From positions 144,716 to 208,715 of the forward strand of contig JAZKGZ010000015.1 in the NCBI GenBank assembly GCA_040385645.1: a stretch of DNA of 64,000 nucleotides. Direction: 5' to 3'. A program made the translations under genes and the position numbers. The notes under the pieces were generated by a model, which was not told where the DNA came from, searched no databases, and was given only the letters and a program-made list of their open reading frames with translations. This DNA comes from JANXSS01 sp040385645 (GTDB taxonomy: Bacteria; Pseudomonadota; Gammaproteobacteria; Burkholderiales; Burkholderiaceae_D). This document shows, piece after piece, positions 52,562-62,653 of this stretch (position 1 is the first letter of the stretch; each line of letters begins with the position of its first letter).

Positions 52562-53217
52562 TAAGGTCTTTTATATAAATTATGTTGTTGAATATAGTCT
52601 AGCACCCGAGCCGGCACCAGTTCTTCAGGGCTTTCCCCATTCCAGAGCATGCTTCGAATAATGGTTGCTGACACTTCGATCGCCAAATCCCTGCTCAAAA
52701 AACTCAAGCCATGCGACTGCTCGCACACCTGTCCAACGGTGCTCAATCGTTGCGAAAATATTTCCTGCACTGCTGGCGAAAGCTGGCCGGCTTCGATCGA
52801 AAAGCCAGGTCGGGAAGCAACGCAGATATGAGCATGATCAAATATTTCACGCCATCTTCGCCAAGTGTGTAACCGCAATAATTGGTCGGCACCGATCAAC
52901 AGCGCAAGCGACGGCTCCGGGCCGAACTCCTCGCGAAGCGCCTGCAAAGTATCGATCGTGTAAGTCGCACCGACCCGCAACGTTTCCTGCGGATCGATCG
53001 TTACTGCGACTGGCATGTCCGCAAATGCCACCTCCACCATATTTAACCGGGCACTCGTCGGCGCTTGCAGACCGATTTTTTGCCACGGGTCGCCTGCGGG
53101 TACGATGCGCAATTCATCGGCATCTAGCAATTGGGTAAAAAGCGCTCCGAGTGCGACATGACCGTTATGCACCGGATCGAAGCTGCCACCAAGAACAGCG
53201 ATGCGGCGACGCCTCAC
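52561..53217 (-). CDS. nadD: Nicotinate-nucleotide adenylyltransferase NadD (GTG start)
   Basis: 218 residues from the GTG at 53217, which shares GTGA with the hemF stop; the frame continues upstream inside hemF. The nucleotidyltransferase motif GGSFDPVHNGH and the C-terminal SATIIRSML (ISSTxIR-like) are clear. Makes nicotinic acid adenine dinucleotide for NAD synthesis. Confidence 0.93.
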   Translation of the reverse strand: MRRRRIAVLGGSFDPVHNGHVALGALFTQLLDADELRIVPAGDPWQKIGLQAPTSARLNMVEVAFADMPVAVTIDPQETLRVGATYTIDTLQALREEFGPEPSLALLIGADQLLRLHTWRRWREIFDHAHICVASRPGFSIEAGQLSPAVQEIFSQRLSTVGQVCEQSHGLSFLSRDLAIEVSATIIRSMLWNGESPEELVPARVLDYIQQHNLYKRP

Positions 53218-54233
53218 GCGAGCCAATCTTTTGCAATCAAGAAATCGGAATACAGCCGCGCTTCCGGGCTGCCAGCATCGGGCTGCCAATCATAGCGCCA
53301 TTTGACCACTGGCGGCATCGACATCAAAATCGATTCGGCCCGGCCACCCGACTGCAGACCGAACAAAGTGCCGCGATCATACACGAGGTTAAATTCGACA
53401 TATCGCCCGCGTCGATACGTCTGAAAATCGCGTTCGCGCTCGCCATAAACGATATCCTTGCGCTGCAAAACGATTGGCAGATAACTTCCGGTAAAAGCAT
53501 TGCCGACACTTTGCATCATTGCAAAGGCACCGGTGAAACCCGGCGCGTGAAAATCGTCGTAAAAAATTCCACCTATACCGCGTGGTTCCTGCCGATGGCG
53601 AAGAAAAAAATAGTCGTCGCACCACCGTTTGAATTTTGGATGCAGGTCGGCCCCGAACGGTGCCAGCGCTGTAGCGCAACTTTGATGAAAATGTCGAGCG
53701 TCTTCTTCAAAGCCGTAATAAGGCGTTAAGTCCATGCCGCCGCCGAACCACCATACCGGCTCTTGCCCGACGGCGCTCGTTGTAAAAAAGCGCACATTGA
53801 AATGTACTGTCGGTACATAAGGGTTGCGCGGGTGCATGACCAGCGACACACCCATGGCTTCCCAAGCACGCCCGGCGATTTCCGGACGGTTGGCTGCCGC
53901 CGTTGGCGGCAATTGCGTGCCACCGACGTGTGAGAACCCAACGCCACCGCGCTCGAATACATTGCCTTCTTCAATCATGCAGGAAATGCCGCCACCGCGA
54001 ATGTGCCCTTGACCATCCGGCCGTTCCCATGGGTCGGTGACGAACGGCTTACCATCGACGGCGGCCAAAGCCGCGACCAATTGTGCCTGCAGCTCGAGCA
54101 GATAAGTCCTGACTGCCATGCCCGACGGACCAGCAACTGTTGCTGAATTCATGTCGGTGCTGGTGAGAGCCGGCATATCTTGCGCATCAATATCCCGCGC
54201 GTGAATATTTTGTGTGCCGGTCAATACAGACAT
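53214..54233 (-). CDS. hemF: Oxygen-dependent coproporphyrinogen III oxidase
   Basis: 339 residues. HemF decarboxylates two propionates of coproporphyrinogen III with O2. Conserved RGGGISCMIEEGNVFERGGV, HPRNPYVPTVHFNVRFF, and GGGMDLTPYYGFEEDARHFH carry the active-site Asp/His. ATG 54233 with GGAG 9 nt upstream is used; the extra ~28 N-terminal residues are not conserved and M28 (54152) is an alternative. Aerobic life style is implied. Confidence 0.94.
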   Translation of the reverse strand: MSVLTGTQNIHARDIDAQDMPALTSTDMNSATVAGPSGMAVRTYLLELQAQLVAALAAVDGKPFVTDPWERPDGQGHIRGGGISCMIEEGNVFERGGVGFSHVGGTQLPPTAAANRPEIAGRAWEAMGVSLVMHPRNPYVPTVHFNVRFFTTSAVGQEPVWWFGGGMDLTPYYGFEEDARHFHQSCATALAPFGADLHPKFKRWCDDYFFLRHRQEPRGIGGIFYDDFHAPGFTGAFAMMQSVGNAFTGSYLPIVLQRKDIVYGERERDFQTYRRGRYVEFNLVYDRGTLFGLQSGGRAESILMSMPPVVKWRYDWQPDAGSPEARLYSDFLIAKDWLA

Positions 54234-54262
54234 TGTGCAACGCTCCAGAGTTTCCAGATCAT

Positions 54263-55540
54263 TCAGGAGCCTGGTCGCTTAAGTGCACGCCATCCGATGT
54301 CACGTCTGAATTGTGCACCTTCGAATTTGATCTGATCGACGCCGAGATATGCCTGCTTCTGTGCCATACGCACGCTATCGCCTAAGCCGACTACGCATAG
54401 AACGCGTCCGCCGGCGGTGAGCAATTTCCCGTCCACCCGTTGCGTGCCAGCGTGAAATGTCACGCAATCCGGGGTTTCGACGGGAATTCCGGTAATGACG
54501 TCACCTTTTAGTGGTGCCTCCGGATACCCAGCCGCTGCCACGACCACGCCGAGCGCCGTGCGTCGATCCCATTGCAATTCGATCAGGTCGAGCGTGCCGG
54601 CCACGGCGTGTTCCATCACCGTCAACATATCGGTTTTCAGGCGAGCCATGATCGGTTGGGTCTCCGGGTCGCCCATGCGGCAATTGAATTCCAGAGTCTT
54701 GGCATTGCCAGCTTTGTCGATCATCAGCCCGGCATACAAGAAGCCAGTGTAGGCAATGCCTTCCTTGGCCATGCCCTGCACAGTCGGCAAAATAATTTCG
54801 CGCATTACTTTTGCATGTAGCGCCGGGGTGACAATCGGTGCCGGTGAGTAAGCACCCATGCCGCCGGTATTCGGACCCTGGTCTTGGTCGGCTAAGCGTT
54901 TGTGATCCTGGCTGGTAGCGAGTGGTAGTACATTTTTACCATCGACCATAACGATAAAACTGGCTTCCTCGCCCTCCAGAAATTCTTCGATTACCACCCG
55001 CGCGCCTGCATCACCGAATTTGTTTTCCGCAAGCATCATATCGACGGCAGCATGTGCTTGGTCGACATGCAAGGCGACTACGACCCCTTTGCCGGCAGCC
55101 AGTCCATCGGCTTTCACCACAATCGGCGCGCCTTGTCGATCAATGTAGGCATGGGCTGCTGCGCGGTCGGAAAAGCTTTGATAGCGGGCAGTCGGTATGC
55201 CGTAGCGCTCCATAAACGCTTTGGCAAAATCCTTCGAGCTTTCCAATTGTGCAGCTTCCCAAGTCGGCCCGAAAATTTTCAAGCCTTTTTCTCGGAACAC
55301 ATTCACGATGCCGGCTGCCAACGGTGTTTCCGGCCCTACCACGGTCAAGGCGATATGTTCCTGCTGCGCGAACGCTGCCAGAGCAGCTGGATCGGTAATC
55401 GCTAGGTTTTCCAGGCGGCTATCTAATGCGGTACCACCGTTGCCGGGCGCTACGTACACCATTTGAATCCGTGCGGACTGCGCGATTTTCCAAGCGAGTG
55501 CATGCTCGCGTCCGCCAGAACCGACTACCAGAATTTTCAT
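54263..55540 (-). CDS. purD: Phosphoribosylamine-glycine ligase PurD
   Basis: 425 residues, ATP-grasp enzyme of purine synthesis step 2. MKILVVGSGGREHALAWKI at the start, ATP-grasp loop VVKADGLAAGKGV, and the metal site CRMGDPETQPIMARL are all typical. Length standard. Follows yebC by 46 bp. Confidence 0.96.
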   Translation of the reverse strand: MKILVVGSGGREHALAWKIAQSARIQMVYVAPGNGGTALDSRLENLAITDPAALAAFAQQEHIALTVVGPETPLAAGIVNVFREKGLKIFGPTWEAAQLESSKDFAKAFMERYGIPTARYQSFSDRAAAHAYIDRQGAPIVVKADGLAAGKGVVVALHVDQAHAAVDMMLAENKFGDAGARVVIEEFLEGEEASFIVMVDGKNVLPLATSQDHKRLADQDQGPNTGGMGAYSPAPIVTPALHAKVMREIILPTVQGMAKEGIAYTGFLYAGLMIDKAGNAKTLEFNCRMGDPETQPIMARLKTDMLTVMEHAVAGTLDLIELQWDRRTALGVVVAAAGYPEAPLKGDVITGIPVETPDCVTFHAGTQRVDGKLLTAGGRVLCVVGLGDSVRMAQKQAYLGVDQIKFEGAQFRRDIGWRALKRPGS

Positions 55541-55586
55541 GTTGAGGGCACCGCTTTCGTTATTGTTGCTGCGCGTATCAGGCGAT

Positions 55587-56318
55587 TCAGGCGTTGCTGT
55601 CGATCACGGCATTTGTATAGACTTCTTGCACGTCGTCAAGATTTTCCAGGGCGTCGAGCAGCTTTTGCATCTTCAAAGCGTCGTCACCGGTAAAAATAGT
55701 TTCAGTTGCCGCTTTCATCACGATCTCGGCAACATCGGCTTTAAATCCGGATTTTTCCAATGCGTCTTTGACATCGGCAAAATCGTTCGGCGCGCAAGTC
55801 ACTTCGATTCCGCCTTCTTCGTCGCTCACGACATCGTCGGCACCGACTTCGAGCGCGGCACCCATCAGCGCATCTTCCGAGGTTCCAGGTGCGTACAATA
55901 ATTGGCCGCAGTGCGTAAACATGAACGAGACCGAATTCTCAGCTCCCATATTGCCGCCGAATTTAGCAAACGCATGCCGCACTTCGGCAACCGTACGAAC
56001 TCGATTGTCGGTTAGGCAATCGACAATAATCGCGGCACCGTTGATGCCGTAACCCTCATACCTAATCTCTTCGTAATTTGCACCATCGAGGCCGCCGCTT
56101 CCCCGCTGAATCGCTCTGGTGACGTTGTCTTTTGGCATATTTGCGTCGGCAGCTTTCTCTACCGCCAACCGCAGACGAGGGTTAGTGCCGATATCGCCGC
56201 CCCCAAGGCGTGAAGCGACCGTAATTTCCTTGATGAGTCGGGTCCAGACTTTACCCCGCTTGGCGTCGGTGGCAGCCTTCTTGTGCTTGATATTGGCCCA
56301 CTTGCTATGTCCTGCCAT
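55587..56318 (-). CDS. yebC: YebC/PmpR-family translation/transcription factor
   Basis: 243 residues. MAGHSKWANIKHKKAATDAKRGK and the acidic middle are diagnostic. The family was described as DNA-binding regulators and more recently as helpers of translation at difficult (proline-rich) stretches. AGGGAAAGAG upstream supports the start. First gene of the minus-strand group yebC-purD-hemF-nadD-rsfS-rlmH-maf-rng. Confidence 0.93.
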   Translation of the reverse strand: MAGHSKWANIKHKKAATDAKRGKVWTRLIKEITVASRLGGGDIGTNPRLRLAVEKAADANMPKDNVTRAIQRGSGGLDGANYEEIRYEGYGINGAAIIVDCLTDNRVRTVAEVRHAFAKFGGNMGAENSVSFMFTHCGQLLYAPGTSEDALMGAALEVGADDVVSDEEGGIEVTCAPNDFADVKDALEKSGFKADVAEIVMKAATETIFTGDDALKMQKLLDALENLDDVQEVYTNAVIDSNA

Positions 56319-56466
56319 GACTTTTCTCTTTCCCTAACCCTGAGCTGGCGCTCCTGTGACACGATCGCAGATCGGTCGGGCAAAATTAAACCCTGAAATG
56401 TAGCAAATCAATCTACAATTTTAGCATAGTGCTATGCGCAAACTCTCTGCGAAACGACTGGAAAAT

Positions 56467-58008
56467 ATGGCGAATCCGCTCTTCATTGCAAAAAACGACA
56501 AGTCCGAATTGGGGCTGTTGCCCGCTCTTGCCAACCGGCATGGCTGCATCACCGGCGCGACCGGAACCGGCAAGACCGTGACTTTGCAAACCATGGCTCA
56601 GGCTTTCTCAACAATCGGGGTGCCGGTATTCATGGCCGATGTCAAAGGGGATCTGTCCGGCATGGCCGTGCCGGGGACGCTGAGCGCCCGTATCAAAACG
56701 CGTCTCGAATTGCTGCAATTGCCAGAAATGAAATGGGCCGGCTGCCCCGTTACTTTTTGGGATGTTTTCGGTGAAAAGGGCCATCCGGTTCGAGCGACGA
56801 TCTCGGATATCGGGCCACTCATGCTTGCACGGATGCTCAATCTTAACGATACCCAGCAAGGCGTACTTCAACTGGTTTTCAAAATTGCCGATGATCAGGG
56901 TTTGCTTTTGTTGGACACTAAGGATTTGCGGACGATGTTGCGTCACGTCGGCGATAATGCCGCGCAATTTCGTACGGAATACGGCAATATTTCAGCTGCC
57001 AGTATCGGTGCTATTCAACGCGGGTTGATCGGTATCGAAGAGCAGGGCGGCGATCGTTTTTTCGGCGAGCCGATGTTGAACATCGACGATCTATTGCAGA
57101 CCGATCCGGCAGGGCGAGGCCTGGTCAACATACTCGCTGCCGATCGGCTGCTGGCAGCCCCCCGGCTGTATTCGACCTTCCTATTGTGGCTTCTATCGGA
57201 GTTATATGAACGATTGCCCGAAGTGGGCGATCAGGAAAAGCCGAAATTGGTGTTCTTCTTCGATGAGGCGCATCTTTTGTTTGATGAGGCACCTAAATTC
57301 CTACTGGAAAAAATCGAGCAGGTAGTTCGGCTGATCCGCTCCAAAGGTGTCGGTGTGTATTTCGTTACGCAAAATCCCCTCGATATACCCGATGCGGTGC
57401 TTGGGCAGCTCGGCAATCGGGTACAGCACGCTTTGCGTGCCTACACGCCGCGCGACCAAAAAGCCGTGCAATCCGCGGCACAAACATTTCGGCCGAATCC
57501 CGCTCTCGATACGGTGCAGGTCATCACCGAATTGGAAGTCGGTGAAGCGCTGGTCTCGTTTCTCGACGAAAAAGGTCGTCCGACGATCGTCGAGCGCGCC
57601 CACATCTTGCCGCCCGCATCCCAGATCGGACCGATCACGGAAGCGCAAAGAGTCGGTTTGCTTGCCGATTCTATTGTCGCCGGTGTCTACGAAAAGACCG
57701 TAGACCGTGAATCTGCGCACGAGAGGATCGCTGCGCATGCTAATTCGACGAACCCTGCAAATTCGAAATCAGGGCCGGAACCGACATCGCTCCCAACGTC
57801 TCTGCCACACAGCGGCGACACCGATTCATTAACTGGGAGATTCAAGGATGCAATCGGCACGGTACTGGGCGGTAACTCGGGCGGCAAAAACGGTTCACGA
57901 ACCGACAGCGCTATGGAAGCTATGATGAAGTCGGCCGTGCGCAGCATCGGTTCGACCGTTGGGCGGGAAATCATACGTGGCTTGCTGGGTTCGATTCGTC
58001 GTAGATAA
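56467..58008 (+). CDS. HerA-like ATPase, DUF853 family
   Basis: 513 residues from the ATG at 56467 (MANPLFIAKND, the usual start); an ATG lies 11 codons upstream. Walker A GATGTGKT at about 30, Walker B LVFFFDEAHLLF in the middle, sensor VYFVTQNPLDIPD, and a Gly-rich tail. Related to the FtsK/HerA group of DNA- or protein-translocating ATPases; the function of this subfamily (E. coli YjgR) is not established. It does not sit beside NurA or restriction-type partners, so defence is not implied. Ends in a 14-bp tandem repeat. Confidence 0.82.
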   Translation: MANPLFIAKNDKSELGLLPALANRHGCITGATGTGKTVTLQTMAQAFSTIGVPVFMADVKGDLSGMAVPGTLSARIKTRLELLQLPEMKWAGCPVTFWDVFGEKGHPVRATISDIGPLMLARMLNLNDTQQGVLQLVFKIADDQGLLLLDTKDLRTMLRHVGDNAAQFRTEYGNISAASIGAIQRGLIGIEEQGGDRFFGEPMLNIDDLLQTDPAGRGLVNILAADRLLAAPRLYSTFLLWLLSELYERLPEVGDQEKPKLVFFFDEAHLLFDEAPKFLLEKIEQVVRLIRSKGVGVYFVTQNPLDIPDAVLGQLGNRVQHALRAYTPRDQKAVQSAAQTFRPNPALDTVQVITELEVGEALVSFLDEKGRPTIVERAHILPPASQIGPITEAQRVGLLADSIVAGVYEKTVDRESAHERIAAHANSTNPANSKSGPEPTSLPTSLPHSGDTDSLTGRFKDAIGTVLGGNSGGKNGSRTDSAMEAMMKSAVRSIGSTVGREIIRGLLGSIRRR

Positions 58009-58031
58009 TTAAAGATGGATAATTAAAGATG
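58004..58031. repeat. 14-bp tandem duplication at the end of the ATPase gene
   Basis: GATAATTAAAGATG is present twice head to tail (58004-58017, 58018-58031). The first copy includes the stop codon TAA. Likely replication slippage; the gene is not damaged. Confidence 0.8.
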
Positions 58032-58118
58032 TATTGAGAGACGTGGCGGCGAGCCGCCCGCCCTGCTATGCTTTACAGCTTTGTTGCCCTCAGCGCAACG
58101 TGAATTACCAGGAATATC

Positions 58119-58751
58119 ATGTCATCCAACATTGCCGCTGAAATCGAAGCGGTACCAGAGCCGACGCTGACCTATGTCACCAGTTGCGACCTGCCTACGC
58201 CTTGGGCGACTTTTCGTCTGCACGCGTTCGTCGAAGCCGGCAGCGGCAGAGAACATCTCGCCATGGCACTCGGCGATGTTGCCGACGGTGAGCCGGTGCT
58301 CGCACGCATCCATTCCGAGTGCCTGACCGGCGACGCTCTGTTTAGCCAGCGTTGCGATTGCGGCACACAGCTTGAAACCGCGCTGAAAAAAATCGCTTTG
58401 GCAGGTCGTGGGATAGTCTTGTACATGCGCCAAGAGGGTCGCGGCATCGGATTAATCGGCAAGTTGAGGGCATACCATCTGCAGGACGACGGTGCCGATA
58501 CCGTCGAAGCGAACCAGGCATTAGGTTTCGAACCAGATCAGCGAAACTACAGATTGTGCCTGCCGATGCTCCAGCAGCTCAGCGTATCGAGTTTGCAACT
58601 CATGACGAATAATCCACGCAAGATAGATGCCTTACAGCAGCTCGGCATCGTCGTATCGGAGCGTATCGCGTTACATGTGAACGTCAACAAATTCAATCTG
58701 CGTTACCTTCAAACCAAAGCAAGCAAGCTCGGTCACATCATTGATTTTTAA
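58119..58751 (+). CDS. ribA: GTP cyclohydrolase II
   Basis: 210 residues. First step of riboflavin synthesis. Zinc ligands are in CLTGDALFSQRCDCG and the catalytic region is YMRQEGRGIGL. It is the short, stand-alone form, with no fused DHBP synthase. AGGA upstream of the ATG supports the start. No FMN riboswitch was noticed in the 110-bp leader. Confidence 0.95.
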   Translation: MSSNIAAEIEAVPEPTLTYVTSCDLPTPWATFRLHAFVEAGSGREHLAMALGDVADGEPVLARIHSECLTGDALFSQRCDCGTQLETALKKIALAGRGIVLYMRQEGRGIGLIGKLRAYHLQDDGADTVEANQALGFEPDQRNYRLCLPMLQQLSVSSLQLMTNNPRKIDALQQLGIVVSERIALHVNVNKFNLRYLQTKASKLGHIIDF

Positions 58752-58762
58752 GACGCTCAACC

Positions 58763-59677
58763 ATGCGCAACATCACTTCAATGCCTGCCGAACGAAAAGT
58801 GTTTCTGACCGGTTTGGCGATAGCGATCGTCGGCGCAATACTTTTCTCTACTAAAGCGATCGTCGCTAAACTCATTTACCGCTATCCGGTGGATGCCGTG
58901 ACGCTGATCGCGTTTCGCATGCTGTTTTCATTGCCTTTTTTTCTCGCGATCGCAATTTGGCAGGCGCGTATCAGCGCACCGCTGACCGGAAGCGAACGCG
59001 GCAAAATCGTTTTGCTAGGCTTGATCGGCTATTACCTTTCCAGTTTTCTGGATTTTCTCGGGCTGCAATATATATCTGCAGGCCTCGAGCGGCTTATCCT
59101 GTTTCTGACGCCGTCTTTCGTATTGCTGATATCGATCGTGCTTTTCGATAAACGAATCCGGCGGGTCGAATGGTGGGCATTGTTGATTTCCTACACCGGT
59201 ACAGTGCTGGTATTCATGCACGATGTCCGCAGCGGTGGATCGCAAGTATGGATCGGCGCAGGTTTCGTGGTCGGTAGTGCAATTGCTTATGCCGTGTATC
59301 TAATTTATTCCGGCGAAATGGTACGCCGGGTAGGTGCCCTGCGTTTGGTGGCGTACGCAATGTGCGTTTCCAGCGTCGCTTGTATTCTGCAATTTTTTCT
59401 GCTGCGACCGATTTCGTTACTGATTCATCAACCGGCCGAGGTGTATGGCCTGTCTTTGGTCAATGCCGTGTTTTGCACCGTCATGCCGGTGATTTTGACC
59501 ATGATCGCCGTTGCCCGCATTGGTGCCGGTACAACGTCGCAGGCCGGAATGATCGGTCCGGTATCGACCTTGTTTTTGGGAGCGGTTATTCTCGAAGAGC
59601 CGATTACGCAAATCCAGCTAATCGGTACGCTGCTAGTGCTATCTGGCATTTATTTACTTTCAAGGAAAGTCACTTGA
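58763..59677 (+). CDS. EamA/DMT-family transporter
   Basis: 304 residues, ten hydrophobic segments forming two EamA repeats (GAILFSTKAIVAKLIYRYPVD... and GSAIAYAVYLIYSGEMVRR...). Inner-membrane exporter of the drug/metabolite superfamily; substrate unknown. It overlaps the following tiny gene (TTGA) and starts 11 bp after ribA, so it could move flavin-related compounds, but there is no direct evidence. Confidence 0.85.
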   Translation: MRNITSMPAERKVFLTGLAIAIVGAILFSTKAIVAKLIYRYPVDAVTLIAFRMLFSLPFFLAIAIWQARISAPLTGSERGKIVLLGLIGYYLSSFLDFLGLQYISAGLERLILFLTPSFVLLISIVLFDKRIRRVEWWALLISYTGTVLVFMHDVRSGGSQVWIGAGFVVGSAIAYAVYLIYSGEMVRRVGALRLVAYAMCVSSVACILQFFLLRPISLLIHQPAEVYGLSLVNAVFCTVMPVILTMIAVARIGAGTTSQAGMIGPVSTLFLGAVILEEPITQIQLIGTLLVLSGIYLLSRKVT

Positions 59678-59829
59678 GCTCCGACGACAATCCAATGCAA
59701 CATCCGGAAGAACAGCCAGCGACTACCGGTGCCGGTTCACCACGCTTCGGGCGCCTATTGGCTATATTAATTGCAGCAGTAATTCTGATCTCACTCATTG
59801 CTGTTGGAGCGCAGGCGTATTTCTCGTAA
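59674..59829 (+). CDS. Tiny single-helix membrane protein (TTG start)
   Basis: 51 residues. TTG at 59674 overlaps the stop of the transporter gene (TTGA) and has AAGGA 7 nt upstream; an internal ATG (59695) would give 44 residues. The first 28 residues are polar (SSDDNPMQHPEEQPATTGAG), followed by one hydrophobic helix (LLAILIAAVILISLIAVGA). Such small proteins often attach to a transporter. It was not recognised as any family. Confidence 0.6.
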   Translation: MSSDDNPMQHPEEQPATTGAGSPRFGRLLAILIAAVILISLIAVGAQAYFS

Positions 59830-59916
59830 GTCATTTAGTAGCAAGAACAATGTGTGCACTTAGCATTGGTAGAATGCGCAGTAACTTGACTAATTGCCAT
59901 TGAAAGATTCGTAGTT

Positions 59917-62598
59917 ATGCGCACCGACGTTCCGCAAACGATTCATCGCCAAGATTACGTAGCGCCGGATTATCTGGTCGATACCGTTGAGATCGCTTTC
60001 GATCTCACTCCCGCCGCGACCTACGTGTCGATGAGGATGATAGTGCAGCGTAATGCAAACGCGCGCAGCAACACTTTGCTGTTGAACGGCGAACAGCTGA
60101 CATTAATCGCGTTGCGGGTCGATGGAAAACAATTAACCGACAAGGATTTTCGGTTAACGTCGAACACTTTAGAAATACCGAACGTTCCGGCGACTGCAAC
60201 CGTAGAAATTGAAACGCAGATCAAGCCGTTGGAAAACACGAGTTTGTCCGGTCTTTATATGTCAGGCGGAAATTTTTTTACACAATGCGAGGCAGAAGGT
60301 TTTCGCCGTATTACCTATTTTCCGGATCGCCCGGATGTCATGGCCAAATATACCGTGATGCTGCGTGCCGATAAAATGCAGTATCCGGTATTGCTTTCCA
60401 ACGGCAATTTGATTGAAGAAGGCGATCTCGGCGATGGCCGACATTTCGCAAAATGGGAGGATCCATTCAAAAAGCCGTCCTACCTGTTCGCGCTCGTCGC
60501 CGGCAAGCTCGTGTGTCAGGAAGAATGGTTCGAGCAACGCTCCGGGCATCGGGCATTGCTGCAGATCTGGGTAGAAGACGGTAACCTCGACAAGACCGAG
60601 CATGCGATGCAGTCGCTGAAAAACAGTATCCGCTGGGATGCCGAACGATTTGATCTAGAACTTGATCTGGATCGTTTCATGATCGTCGCCGTCAGCGATT
60701 TCAATATGGGCGCTATGGAAAACAAGGGATTGAATATATTCAATACCAAGTTTGTCTTAGCAAATCCCCGGATAGCGACCGATACAGATTACGCAAATAT
60801 CGAATCCGTCGTTGGTCACGAATATTTTCATAATTGGACCGGTAACCGCGTTACTTGCCGCGATTGGTTCCAGTTATCGTTGAAAGAAGGCCTGACTGTT
60901 TTCAGAGACCAGGAATTTTCAGCCGATCTGATCGGTACCAAGAGCGGCCGGGCGGTTAAACGGATAGAAGATGTGCGTTTGCTGCGCCAGGCCCAGTTTC
61001 CAGAAGATGCCGGCCCGATGGCACATCCGGTAAGACCGGATTCTTACGTCGAAATCAATAATTTCTACACATTGACCATCTATGAAAAAGGGTCGGAAGT
61101 CGTCAGGATGTACCAGACCCTCCTCGGGCGCGAAGGCTTTCGCAAAGGCATGGATCTCTACTTCGCGCGGCACGATGGTCAAGCAGTAACCTGCGACGAC
61201 TTTCGTGCGGCAATGGCAGATGCAAACGAGCGAGATTTGTCGCAATTCGAACGCTGGTATAGCCAGGCCGGGACGCCACGCGTGCAAGCGAAGGGTCGCT
61301 ATGACGCCGACGCCCAAACTTACGAACTATCGTTATCGCAGTACTGTGCTGCAACGCCGGGCCAGCTTAAAAAATTACCGTTCCACATACCGTTCAACGT
61401 CGGCCTTTTAGATGAAAATGGGCAAGATTTTCCATTAAAACTGGCACATCAACAGTCGATGTCAGCCGATCTGTTACCGACGACGATGGTATTGGAATTG
61501 ACAGAAGATCGACAGTTGTTTCAGTTCGTAAATATTGCCTCGGTACCGACCCCATCCTTGATGCGTAATTTTTCGGCACCGGTCGTGCTCGAGTACGATT
61601 ATTCCGACGAAGATTTAGCATTTTTATCCGCACACGATAGCGATGCATTCAATCGTTGGGAAGCTGGTCAGCGATTAGCGATGCGGTGTCTCCTAACTCG
61701 CGTCGACGATCATTCGATACTCCAGCAGTCCGCTACGGCGAGCGAAACAGCATTGATATCAAGCTTTGGTAGAACGTTGCTGGATGATCAGCTCGACCCG
61801 GCTTTTCGTGAAATTTGTTTGATTTTGCCATCCGAGTCAGTCATATCGGAACAAGTCGCAGTAGTCGATCCGCAAAAGATTCACATGGCCCGCCGCGTAC
61901 TGTTCGAAACGCTTGCTCAAGCGTTGAAACAACATTGGCTTACTACTTACCTGAATTTAAAAATCGATAAGCCGCATAGCTCGGATGCTGCAGCAGTTGG
62001 CAAGCGTGCGCTTCGCAATCTCGCGTTGCAGTATTTGACTGCGCCAGACGGAATGGAACATCAAATTGAGATCGCAGTCCTGAGCCGGCAGCAATTTAAT
62101 GATGCAGACAACATGACCGATCGCCTTGCTGCATTGGCATCAATGGCTAGTAGCAACAATCCCGCCAAAGAAGTCGTAATGGAAAGGTTTTATACGGATT
62201 TTAAAAATGAGGCGTTGGTGATCGACAAATGGTTTTCGCTGCAGGCGACATCGCGCATGACTGACGTGAGGAAAATACGTGCATTGGCCGAGCATCCTGC
62301 TTTTTCGCGTAACAATCCTAATCGGGCACGCAGTTTGATTTTCAGCTTTTGTAACGGCAATCCTGCGCAATTTCATGCAATAGATGGTAGCGGCTACGAG
62401 TTGTGGCAAGAAGAGGTGATTGCGCTCGATAAAATCAATCCTCAAGTCGCCGCCCGTCTGGCTCGCAGCCTCGACCGGTGGCGTAAATACACCCCGGTCT
62501 TGCAGGAGAATATGCACGCAGCATTACAGGCAGTCATCCGGACACCCTATTTATCGAATGACACGCGTGAAGTCGTCACCAAGGCACTGGCGGTTTAA
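59917..62598 (+). CDS. pepN: Aminopeptidase N (M1 family)
   Basis: 893 residues. Zinc site HEYFHNW...E (VVGHEYFHNWTGNRV, then SLKEGLT) and the GAMENKG exopeptidase motif are intact. Main cytosolic aminopeptidase. Domain layout and length match E. coli PepN (870). Its A+T content is slightly above that of the neighbours, but there is no other sign of transfer. Confidence 0.95.
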   Translation: MRTDVPQTIHRQDYVAPDYLVDTVEIAFDLTPAATYVSMRMIVQRNANARSNTLLLNGEQLTLIALRVDGKQLTDKDFRLTSNTLEIPNVPATATVEIETQIKPLENTSLSGLYMSGGNFFTQCEAEGFRRITYFPDRPDVMAKYTVMLRADKMQYPVLLSNGNLIEEGDLGDGRHFAKWEDPFKKPSYLFALVAGKLVCQEEWFEQRSGHRALLQIWVEDGNLDKTEHAMQSLKNSIRWDAERFDLELDLDRFMIVAVSDFNMGAMENKGLNIFNTKFVLANPRIATDTDYANIESVVGHEYFHNWTGNRVTCRDWFQLSLKEGLTVFRDQEFSADLIGTKSGRAVKRIEDVRLLRQAQFPEDAGPMAHPVRPDSYVEINNFYTLTIYEKGSEVVRMYQTLLGREGFRKGMDLYFARHDGQAVTCDDFRAAMADANERDLSQFERWYSQAGTPRVQAKGRYDADAQTYELSLSQYCAATPGQLKKLPFHIPFNVGLLDENGQDFPLKLAHQQSMSADLLPTTMVLELTEDRQLFQFVNIASVPTPSLMRNFSAPVVLEYDYSDEDLAFLSAHDSDAFNRWEAGQRLAMRCLLTRVDDHSILQQSATASETALISSFGRTLLDDQLDPAFREICLILPSESVISEQVAVVDPQKIHMARRVLFETLAQALKQHWLTTYLNLKIDKPHSSDAAAVGKRALRNLALQYLTAPDGMEHQIEIAVLSRQQFNDADNMTDRLAALASMASSNNPAKEVVMERFYTDFKNEALVIDKWFSLQATSRMTDVRKIRALAEHPAFSRNNPNRARSLIFSFCNGNPAQFHAIDGSGYELWQEEVIALDKINPQVAARLARSLDRWRKYTPVLQENMHAALQAVIRTPYLSNDTREVVTKALAV

Positions 62599-62653
62599 TC
62601 CATTTCGGTAGAGGCGCTTGAAATTTTGGTAATTGAATAAATCGAGGAATAAC

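Noticed and set aside
56467..58008. HerA-like ATPase as part of a defence system
   Set aside because: Partner nuclease genes (NurA, SIR2, DUF4297) are absent, and the DUF853 family is a widespread housekeeping-type ATPase.
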